From positions 248,001-312,000 of the forward strand of contig CAJNDT010006142.1 of NCBI GenBank assembly GCA_905221615.1: 64,000 nt of DNA. Direction: 5' to 3'. This document shows positions 54,913 to 64,000 of this stretch, piece by piece. The position numbers and the translations under genes are program-made. Position 1 is the first letter of the stretch, and each line of letters opens with the position of its first letter. Origin of the DNA: Symbiodinium sp. CCMP2592. Taxonomy: Eukaryota; Sar; Dinophyceae; Suessiales; Symbiodiniaceae. Under the pieces are notes generated by a model, which ran no database searches, was not told the origin of the DNA, and saw only the letters and a program-made list of their open reading frames with translations.

Positions 54913-55451
54913 TCAGCTGTTGTCGTTCTCGTCATCGTCATTTGTTCGTGGTTGTCGCTAGTAGAAACAAAACTGTTGTCCCCTCACTCGTAACAAGTTG
55001 AAAGAGAACAGGACACGAACCCATCAGCCCTGGTTGCAAGGAGGCTTGTTGGGGGTGGGGTGTCACTAAAGCCTGGTGTATTTGCCAGCATGTGTACCCT
55101 GTTCAAGGTTCTCGGCGGTTCTAAGTAGAGAAGTTGATACTTGAGTATGGGGGAGGCCTACGGGTTTAAGTTTACGTTGTCTTTAAAGCAACTATCCGTA
55201 ACTACCTGTAACGTACACAAATGCGAGCATGCTACAACATCGCACAAGCTGCTAGTGGCTAGTGGTCCTTTGAAGGGTGTGTGGATTGCATCAGAGTGTG
55301 ATCAACTGCAGAGTTTCTTGTCGTGGTTGTTGAGACGATATGTTGAAATCACGTTCGAACCAGAGCCATGCGTCTGCTGATGTTATGATTCCAACGTTCG
55401 TCCTTGCTCGGCAGGTCACCAAGTTTCTGAACAAATGGGTGGTGAAGAGCG

Positions 55452-58400
55452 AATCTGCAGGATATTCCTCGCAGTGCCCTCAAAGTGTGTAACGCCTTCC
55501 GGCACCTCCTGTTTTGTTTCCATGGCGACACATAGAACCTCCGACTTTCTGACAGTTTCGTGAATGATGCCATCAAGCAGGTGTACGAGGCACGTGCTTC
55601 GAAGGCGGTTGCCTGCTTTGGGCGCGTTGTGCCTGCAGGCAATTGTCGCGATGGACATGGACCTCACCGAAACTTTCAAAATGTTTGATAAAGATGGGGA
55701 TGGGACTGTCGACATCAAGGAGGCGAAGCAGGCCCGAGCCGAGCAAATTTGCATCCTTCTCTTGATCCGAAGTTTTGAAGCCTGAATTCGTTCTGCCTCT
55801 CGTGCTTGTGTTTCAGGTTCTAGAGAAGTTCAACCTCGGCCTGTCGTGTGTTCCTCAGTACACAGGTGTCAGATGCAGCTTCTCATGGCTAGATCTGTCA
55901 GCAATGGCTCCGCCACATGTGATAGAAGGTCATCCCAGATAGATCGACTTCTTGGTGCGGCACTTACTACTGATTGTGTGTCGCACTGAATGTTGCACAC
56001 GTGCCGAGGCCAGCTCTTTGCTACCTCGGTGGTTGCCGCTGACTCTGTGCGACTTTCCGTCCAGGATGCTGAGTCTTCGAGGAAAGTGGTGGCAATGCTC
56101 TCAATAGCGGTGACAGGAGTTCCTGGGGCACTTCACCACGGTCTACTCTGCGACAAACAATGCAGACCTGCCGCGATGGCTTGCCCCTCAAAATACTCGT
56201 CGAAGTTCGTCACACTTTCGCATTACGCCTATGCTGTATGAGCATATAGGAGTTGTTTAATCGTGCTCTCTGAGCCAGCGTGTAGAAACCGAGCTGCAGT
56301 TCAACTGTTTGGGCTGTTGTCCGCAGCCAAGCGCTTGAGACATTCACTCAGGTGTCTCGATACGCTGGGGCAAATCGGCCGGCTGATCATCAAGACGAAG
56401 GTGGGTCTTCCAGAGTCGTTCCTTTCGAGCGATGCTGTTTGCACTTCGCCCCAAGTCTGTTGTTGGGTGCAGGCACCTGGTGCCGTCCTCAGGCTGTTGC
56501 AGCCGCTGCCTGTGATGTTTGCGAAGCCGTGCAGAGGATCAAGAAAGCAGTGGTGTCCAACATATCATATTCATGTGTCCTGTGCCAAAAGTTTTGGGTT
56601 TTAGGGTTTGGCACGCGCAAGAAGTTGTAAAGCAGTAGAGCCAGGCAGGCATAACCCAGACATGCCTGCAGGTTTCTGTCGCAAAGTAGCTAGGCCATCC
56701 GGGGCGTGCACTTTGCCATGCAGCGTGCTTTCCTCCTGTTCATCATGCAGCACGGAGTGGCCTGCGGACTGCAGCCCTAGTCTTGAATTCAGAAGGGTGG
56801 TGAAGGTTGTACCTAGATTCCTTAGATTCATGCAGGAGGCTGCAGGAGTAGGGGTTGCAGATGGGCACGGTGAAGTTTGAAGGCTGCTTTTTCTCCCACC
56901 CACCCCCCTCCCCCCCGTGCAGAGGTCCTGGCCGCAGAGAGACGACAAAGATTGAAAACGTCTCCTCAAGGTGGCAGTACCTTGGCTGCGCGAGGGGTCC
57001 CCGCATTCAGGTGGTACACGTGCACCTGTCGGTCTGTTTGTTGCCGGCCTTCGGCCCGGTACTGGACCTGGTGACAGGCGACGGACAGAGTCCTACAAGT
57101 GACTGGGGGTTGTTTTCAATTGCGATCTACTTCTGACTTTTTGGGAATTTAGTCCAACGTTCTGCCTGAGACCCAAACATTCGGGCATGCATCATCTTGC
57201 AATCTGTGAGAATCTGTGACTATGCCGCACGAGGCATCGTGCTAGTAGACGCAAGGCCAGAGGCCTGCAAGAACTGCTTGATAACGACAGCATCCAGGCA
57301 TGTCCTGTCCACGTGCAACCTGTGCGACTGCTCGTAGGTTGAGCATGCCGGCGAGGAACATGTCTTCACAGGCCTTGATGACAGTGCGCTGCATCCGTGC
57401 TTTCTGTATGTCGTAGCAATGCACGAGCGCAGGCGAGGTCGTGGCAGCGCTGGCGGAAACTGCGGAGGCTCTGACGGAGCCAGCTGGGAACTGCTGGTCG
57501 CAAGCTCGGTCGATAGCGAAATAGACGCTGCGATACACAGCTTTGAACGGATGCTGCCTCCGTCTGTGATTTTGTGGAGGAACTGGCGTTTGCAGCGCCG
57601 GCACCAGTTTTCCCGATAAAGACTTGAGCCAGCTCAACATCCATTTGCGACAGCAGCTGTTGGAACCCTACGTGCCCGAGAACACATGACCTGATGACGT
57701 TGCCTGGTGGAGCGGTTGGTGTTCAGCACGAGAAGCTCGGACCATAGCAACACGGTGCTGACAGTATCCAAGACCTTCGCATACCAACTTGCGAGTGGCA
57801 AAAAGGCCACGTGACGATGTATTGACAGTACACCGCGAGCTGATAGACACAGGAGTGCAGGCTCGTTTGCGACGCTTGCTGACTTAGGTGCAGGAGATGG
57901 CGAGTCTGGAGATGCTACCAAGATGGTGCCCCTGACTTGTATCCGATCCCAGGAAGCCTAAAGCAACAAGTCAAAGCTGAAGGGTTGGTTTCGTCAAGAA
58001 AGTGGCCAGTGCAGCTACATGGCTCTCTCTGCTGCGCCGGATAGTCCAATGTTGTTAAACAAGCGTGTCAGTGCAGACCACCCCTGCAGGGACGCGGGGA
58101 GGTCGCTTGTTTCTTGAAGTCCTGCACCCCGATATGCCGGATCTCCTGAGTGCTTTCAGAGCATTATTATGCTTCAGAAACGGAAACGAGGTGTTCAGAC
58201 AGGCTGCCTTTCGGAACAGAGCACTGGCTTGAAGCATCGCCTTTCGACTCGCGTTTCCAAGTCCAGGATAACTGACTGGTTTGGGGCCATAGACAGAACT
58301 TGCAAGAAGTGTCATTGCAGACTTAGGAAGACAGTGTGCAGGGGTGGCCATTTTGCCTAGAGTTGCTTGCTTGCATTTGCTTGCGCTTGATTGCCAGTCC

Positions 58401-58743
58401 CAAGTCTTCCAAGAGATCGACACGTCTGGTGATGGAATTCTGCAGCTGGACGAGTTTGTTGCTGGCATCGAGAAGGTGCCGCTGCTTCGAAGACCACCCT
58501 TGTCGTCTGCCATGCTCCGTGCAAAGAGAGCGCCGTTTGCTTCGCAGTTGCCGGGATTGGACAAGTTAATTGTGGATGGGGAGCGCCTTTCGTCAAAGCC
58601 CCAGCCGCCTTCTTGCCTAGAAGTTCTTGTCAGGGGTGTGAATCGGAGTCGAGAGCTGCAGGCACGAGAAGCTTGTGGACATTTCGAAGGTCTTGGACGT
58701 GACGCAAGACGGCACTCTAAACTATCTGGAGTTTCAGCAGGCC
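55452..58743 (+). CDS. EF-hand calcium-binding protein, possibly a CDPK C-terminus (partial)
   Basis: Exon-like pieces: about 55449-55530 (NLQDIPRSALKVCNAFRHLL, resembling the junction region before EF-hands in CDPKs); 55639-55722 (DKDGDGTVDIKE, a canonical EF loop with all ligands, GC donor); 55817-about 55844 (VLEKFNLGLS); about 58405-58475 (EIDTSGDGILQLDEF, canonical loop); 58690-about 58743 (DVTQDGTLNYLEF, canonical loop). At least three good EF-hands are therefore present, and a fourth was not found. No kinase domain was recognised upstream, where element 2 sits. The call could equally be a calmodulin-like or phosphatase regulatory protein. Introns total more than 2.5 kb. Confidence 0.6.
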
Positions 58744-59574
58744 ACGCACCTTTGAGAAATTCTGAGAAACCGGGGTGACGAAACAGAATGTTGCACTGAC
58801 GATGTGCAGGCTTTCCAACTGAAAGGTCAAGGCACGGCAGACTTGGAGAACAGCTTGGTGGAGGCCCTTCGGCTGTTCAATAATCTTACCTGTGCGCACA
58901 GATGCGCTTTCTTCGTCAGGGAATAGTGCATGTAATCGCCGCAGGACCTCACTACGTTGCTCTTCCGCCAGCGGCCCAAAGAGACTGAACAGGTTCACTC
59001 TCAAGACTGATGCTTAATCACTTAATCAATCCGTCCTGAGATGCCGAGATGAAGTCAGACGCCATTTCTACTAAGCATTCCAGTTGCTTCCCATTATTGG
59101 CCAACCTGGCGGACAAGCGGCATTTCAGCTGCCCGGGGATTGGTCGCTTCTGCAAAAGAGAAGAACTGGCGGTGCGGCCGGGTTTGGGTAAGCGGAGCTT
59201 TCGGTGGGGGGTCTGTTGCAGTGGAGAACCACTGCCTCAAGCAGGAACAGCAAACGAGGACTGAAGCATTGCTGTGCGCATACACATGGCCTTGGGTGGG
59301 TTAACTTGGCAGCCACTCGGCTTCGGACATCAAGGGCAGAGCACATGAACAAGTTTGACCAATGTTCTTTGGTGTTGCCCTGACCGCAGCCTCCCAGCGA
59401 AGGGACCCAAACATCTCCAGGCTGCAGAGAAAAAGTGTCTCAATTGTGGAGCGCTGCCGAGCGCATGTTGCAAAGGTTATCGAGTTCACATCCGGACGGG
59501 CTGCCAGTTTCTCGATGAGGTAGACAGTTGCAAGGTCTTGAGCGAGGCCTGCCTGGTGAAGCTGCTGATGAAGT

Positions 59575-59805
59575 TCTGGTTGCCAAAGCCGGAGCCAGGA
59601 TTTCGAGAATGTGCTTCGGGGCGTGAACAGTGCCCTGCATTCGCCCTGGCCTCGAAATTTTGCGGGGCAGAGTGCTGACAAGCTTTTGCAGCTTGTGTGC
59701 TTCGGGTGTCATGTCCTGAGGAACGAACAAGGCATTTCAGAATCTCAAATCAAGCACCTGTCTTCTGCGCTGACTGTGGAGGACATGCAGCCAGTGTTGT
59801 TGTAG
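59575..59805 (+). CDS. Possible exon, unknown helical domain
   Basis: An open frame reads VNSALHSPWPRNFAGQSADK, then LLQLVCFGCHVLRNEQ and IKHLSSALTVEDMQPVLL before a stop at 59803-59805. The pattern is strongly amphipathic and exon-like. 59361-59510 has another plausible frame (FFGVALTAASQRRDPNISRL). Family unknown; possibly the end of a gene upstream of pyruvate kinase. Confidence 0.3.
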   Translation, partial: SGCQSRSQDFENVLRGVNSALHSPWPRNFAGQSADKLLQLVCFGCHVLRNEQGISESQIKHLSSALTVEDMQPVLL

Positions 59806-61526
59806 CAGCACAGCGATATCATGACATCTCATGGCGATGATGTTTGTCGGCAGTGGTATCCAGTCACAGTGACGGGGTGCAGACTAAATTTGGACCTTCG
59901 GGTGCGTGCTGCACGAGGGGAGTGCAGTGGGTGCTGCCCTTACAGCACCGGCTGCTGGCAAACCAATGAGACGGAGCCAGCGACGAGAAAGGCGAGAGAG
60001 AGAGAGAGCGGAAGGAAGCGCGAGCGCTGCGTAGCTCAAGCCTGGAACCCGTGCGCAGACCCAAGACCTGCTTATCATTCAAGCCCAGCTAGTAGTCGAA
60101 GAGCAGGTGGTGAGCAGAAGGGGGCGTTACCTTTCAAAACCTGCAAGTATGGTTGGAATCGGGAACCCTTGTTGCGGTGTCGTGCACGGTCCTGCGCCAC
60201 CGCAAGCTGGAGCCACGAGGTGGGGTGAAGCTTGTGGTTTTGCATACCTGGCACACCGCCAAGTAAGTTGCGGTACCAAGCAATCCCTAGAGCTGGCCTC
60301 AAGTGTTTTGAAACAGGGGTGACGATTAATTAGAACATACTGCGCTGAAAGCGAAATTCGTTTTTGAGGCGCGCCCACCCGTGCGATACTTGACTCGGAT
60401 CTCAGAGTGATGCCCTGAGCGAGGGCGTGAACGTGGGGAGGGCCGGGAGGGCAAGGGCTGGACCTGACACTAAAACGATTTGTGTTTTTTCGTGCTCTTG
60501 AGGAATAAATCGTCAATGGTTCTACATTGCTGTTTCCACACTTCTGTAGCAAGCCCGAATTCGGGCCTTCGACGGGCGGGGCTTGACACAATTCAATTTG
60601 AGATAAGAGGAAGTGAGCCGTGTTCTTATGGGAAGCGAACATGCTTCCGCACAGGATGAAGAAGGCTCGATTGTCGGCTATGATACGTTCCTCAGGCCTC
60701 TTGCAGTCCTTGGAAGTGCAGGCTCTGTGTAGGTGTTGATGTTCGAAGCTTTGTCGTCAGGTCCTTTGTGATTGTGGACACGACGGACGGGACTGTGATC
60801 AAGTCGTTTCACTGAGTCAGCTGAGTGCAAGCATGGGCGTTAGCTTGAAGCCCAAGATCCCTCAGATACTCCTAAGACCTGTGCGGGCTACACGCAGCTG
60901 CTGAGCCTACACTCGTACAACATTCCTTGCCTTTGCTTTGTCCTGTGCTTGCCTTGCCACAATGCGACACTTTGCTGACAGAAGCCACAAAGTCAACAAG
61001 ATATTGGTTTCTTGAAGTCTCACAAAAGGGCGATGTGTTCGGTGCCACTAAGTGGCATTTCGCGGCTGCAGAGGACACAGCGTTCCTTCAAAATTCGGCA
61101 GAAAAATGCAACACTCCTGCTGGCCACTGTCTGCCTCTGATGTGATATAGCTTGACATCATTTGACCCGTTTTCTCCGAAGCCGTCAAGCGTCACCACAT
61201 CAGAAGCGGGCAGCAGAGCGAAGGCAGTTGCCCTCAGCCTGGGTCATGATGAGCCTGCGCTGCATTCGAATTACTTTCATGTCCAATACGTAGATTGCAG
61301 TCAACGTGTATACCATGAAGACCCAGGTACCAACAGTCCCCGATGCTGCTCGACGATCCCGCTACGCGGGCTTCGATGGTGTCCCTGTCGGAGGCAAACC
61401 GGTGAGCTTGCTGTGCCTGCGAAGGAACTACCCGGAAATGGCAGACTGCCGACAGTTGAAAATCAAAGTGTCGCCGTGCCTGCTGCTTCTGCTTGCCCTT
61501 GCGAGGGTGGTTCAGACTCTTTCAAG
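59806..61526. other. Unassigned, upstream of pyruvate kinase
   Basis: A short GA-rich run lies at 59995-60010. ORFs on both strands have no recognised domain. The first pyruvate kinase exons (N-terminal 20-60 residues) probably lie between 61.1 and 61.5 kb but could not be fixed. Confidence 0.4.
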
Positions 61527-63831
61527 CGCAAGTGCAAGATTATCTGCACCATGGGTCCTTGCTGCTGGGATGTTCCCATGCTTGTGCTCCTCGGCGGGAG
61601 GCATGGTCACCGCAGCTCCTGAATGTGTATGGCATTGGACACAGTTGCGTGTGCACCTGGGGCCCCTGGGACCAAGGAAGCTCATTGATGAAGGTCTGAA
61701 CATCGCCAGGCTGAACTTCTCTCACGGAGATCACGAGGCGAGAGCATGCGCGAGAGCCTTGCACAGATGTCCTCTTCTGCTCGGTCTGGTCAGGGCCACG
61801 GCGCAACCGTCGGGCGGGTCCGCGAGGCCTCCAAGCAGCGACCGGACAAGCCGGTGGCGAGACTTGGCCGCTTCTGAGATGCCAAGCATCTGTGCAGTCG
61901 CGATACGTGCGCGGTGTGTACGATGGTGCAGACTGACCAGGATCTTGCTCGACACCAAGGGCCCGGAAATCCGAACTGGCTTCTTCAAGGAGTAGAATTT
62001 CTTGTGCAGTGTGCAGGTCTGGCTCGCAACTTACTACCGTGGATCTTTATTGCTGTCAGCGATGAGCCACGACAGCCAATCAATCGACTAATCTTTGAAG
62101 CCAAGATTGGTTTACAAATATCAGATGATACCAGCCTCATATCTCCTCGTGCCTTTCGTGATCCTGCTCATCGCAGTCGTTGTCTCCAGACTTCTGAGCC
62201 CGGGCCTGGAACGCACTTGCAGCGCACACGCAAAATATACAAAACAGCCCTCCCGCACCGAAGAGACGTCGGATGATGCCGGCAATGCTGGCGGCCCCAC
62301 AGGCCTCAAACATGCAGGATTGGCTTTCAAGCGGGAACCGCCAACCCCAGAGCAGGACTGGCTCCTGTGGGCACTAAAATCCGAGGAACGAAGCCGTGCC
62401 TTTTCAGTGGCTCAGCACCCGCACCGTAGCCCTCCAAGACACAGCCATGGCTGAATAGCGTGTCGTCTTTTTTCAAAGTTCAGTGTCTTCTAAGATAGTG
62501 CTTCTTCACTTTGGCCTCGATGTTCAGTTTTATTTCCGGCATTTGTTTGGTTTTCTCAAGGTTCCTGGCCTGGGTTTGGCGGATAAGTGCTTGCCCTCCT
62601 CATGGAGTGCTCGAAGTGATGCTTTCATGCGGCAGGTTTTCTGCTTGCTGCCAAGGGGCTGCTTAGGGTTGGCAGGTCGGCAAAACGCTTGATATGGAGC
62701 ACACCAGTAAGGGCCGCTCCTGAGCGATTTTTGGAGGAGAGCTTGGCCGGCGGAAAGATTAACTTGAAAGCTGGACAAGATCTGAAACTCGTGAACGACT
62801 ACGACTTCAAGGCGAGATGCAAATTGCGATTTCTCCGTGCTCTTCGCTATTCCTCTTCACGCTGTCGACTTGAGTCGCTGTTTTGGAAGGGTGACGAGAC
62901 TTGCATCGCCTGCAGCTACAAGACCTTGCCAACGGCAGCAGCTAGACTGCACACATCTCAAACCTCAGCTTGTCAGGCCTCTCTCTTTGCAAATGAGTGC
63001 TCACCCAGGTCAAGCCGGGGCAGATCATTCTCGCTGCAGACGGATCTTTGTCATTGAAGGTGAAGAGTACAGGCTCTGATCATGTCGTCACCGAGGCCAT
63101 CTCCTTTCGAAGCTCTTTTTGAAACAGTGAAGCAGCATGGTAGCCGTGTCGCAGGTTCTGAACGACATCTCCATTGGCGAGAAGAAGAACATGTTTTTTG
63201 GGTCGCATGTATTCCTTTGACTTGCCTCTGCGGGGCTGCAGACTTCCAGTTGCCGCTCTCGACCGTTGAAGTTTTGATCTGAAGTGTCTGCAATGTTCTG
63301 AGGAATCTGCCAGGTGTGAAGGTCGAGCTGCCAGTGCTTCAGGACCGAGTATCACTGGGTTTCACCCGTCATTGCGTCTCCCAGACAGATTGGACGGTCG
63401 AGGTCAGTCGAACAGAGGCAGGCGGCAGGCAGTCTTCAGCCATTCTGGGAATAGTTGTGCAGTTGTGGGTTCCCAGCCTACCCTGTTGGTAAAATGTCGC
63501 TTCAGCTTGTCCAGGTCAAAGTCTTCATGTTGTGCTGCTAGAAGCGATGTATCCTTGCAGCGTGCTGTCGTGTTTTCAGTTGTTTTCCAGGAGAAGGATA
63601 AGAAGGACCTCATTGAGTTTGGCGTGCCGCAGGGCGTCGACTTTGTTGCAGCTTCTTTCGTTCAGGACTGCGCTTGCACAGAAATACTTGCGTGGGAACT
63701 GATGGTTCAAAATCACGGCTAGAATCTAGCCGCTAGATGTCGGTGCCACAAAGGATGCCGGGGATGTCAAGCTCATCCGGGACACCCTTGGAATGCGCGG
63801 GCGTTCGGTCAAGATCATCTCGAAGATTGAG
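61527..63831 (+). CDS. Pyruvate kinase, 11 exons, N-terminus unresolved, 3' end outside window
   Basis: Glycolytic enzyme converting phosphoenolpyruvate and ADP to pyruvate and ATP. Exons: 61527-61585 (RKCKIICTMGP), 61677-61737 (LIDEGLNIARLNFSHGDHE), 61794-61858 (REASKQRPDKPVA), 61941-61989 (LLDTKGPEIRTGFF), 62737-62811 (GGKINLKAGQDLKLVNDY), 62890-62934 (CIACSYKTLP), 63009-63095 (VKPGQIILAADGSLSLKV), 63155-63192 (LNDISIGEKKNM), 63303-63342 (NLPGVKVELPVL), 63591-63665 (DLIEFGVPQGVDFVAASFV), 63754-about 63831 (DVKLIRDTLGM, VKIISKIE). All junctions keep the frame. Substrate-site landmarks are present: the Arg of ARLNFSHG, the DTKGPEIRTG block, and Lys of ISKIE. The gene continues past the edge with the metal-binding MVARGDLG region not yet reached. 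Donors are GC (5), GA (4) and GT (1). Confidence 0.93.
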
Positions 63832-64000
63832 ACACCCGTTTGCAGTGCAGCAGGATGTGAGGGTGCTTAGGCTTGGGGAACGATTCCTTGCAAAGCTTCC
63901 CCGAGCATGAGCCTAAATGCGGGGGTGGGGGGGGGACATGTGGGGATGCAGGCAATTCGGGCAATGCTACTTTAGCATGCCGTGTAGTGCAACCTAGTGC
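63832..64000. other. Intron of pyruvate kinase, cut by window edge
   Basis: Starts GACACCC-like after the ISKIE exon and contains a poly-G run near 63920-63938. No further exon is seen. Confidence 0.6.

Noticed and set aside
58717..59004. Minus-strand ORF with a helical stretch
   Set aside because: It lies antisense to the end of the EF-hand gene and has no recognised domain.

Overview
The window looks like nuclear DNA of a dinoflagellate, most likely a Symbiodiniaceae-type alga. Four multi-exon genes of eukaryotic families can be read through, and a fifth in part. Their introns usually start with GC or GA rather than GT and nearly always end AG|G. All five lie on the + strand. They are separated by long non-coding stretches with microsatellites, satellite-like arrays and several generations of retroelement debris. 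Family calls come from recognising motifs by eye. No search was run.

Layout: 0-1.3 kb holds the 3' end of a DIRS-like retrotransposon (RNase H plus a 61-bp repeated end). It abuts a decayed copia-type gag/protease remnant (1.28-2.2 kb). 2.2-15.6 kb is mostly unassigned, with GT microsatellites, a few long uncharacterised ORFs and an 83-bp direct repeat. 15.63-17.56 kb is a 14-exon gene joining a RING-CH (MARCH-type) zinc domain to an FHA domain. 20.6-24.0 kb is a UPF3-like gene (nonsense-mediated decay), followed by a Lys/Trp/acid-rich region (24.5-26.2 kb) that may be its tail or a separate gene. 31.0-43.0 kb is a PPP-family Ser/Thr phosphatase gene with EF-hands at its N-terminus; its introns hold a 4-kb unassigned stretch and a diverged satellite. 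43.4-46.8 kb is a junk block with AGT/AGC trinucleotide tracts, a minus-strand AP-endonuclease remnant of a LINE, tandem repeats and another minus-strand retroelement fragment.

46.93-54.53 kb is the standout feature: an apparently intact tyrosine-recombinase (DIRS/Ngaro-like) retrotransposon. It has textbook split direct repeats (A1 - ORFs - B1 - A2 - B2) and five ORFs. The first four are chained by ATGA, ATGA and TGATG stop/start overlaps. The last ORF fuses reverse transcriptase, RNase H, a DNA-methyltransferase-like domain and a tyrosine recombinase, with an IGEASHPGP motif before the recombinase. Both long repeats look identical, so the copy is probably young.

55.4-58.8 kb carries EF-hand exons of a calcium-binding protein (possibly the tail of a CDPK). 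61.5-63.83 kb carries eleven exons of a pyruvate kinase gene that runs off the right edge. The host genes have unrelated jobs (ubiquitin/phospho-signalling, RNA decay, Ca-regulated dephosphorylation, Ca binding, glycolysis). Their shared orientation is typical of dinoflagellate chromosomes and does not imply a pathway.
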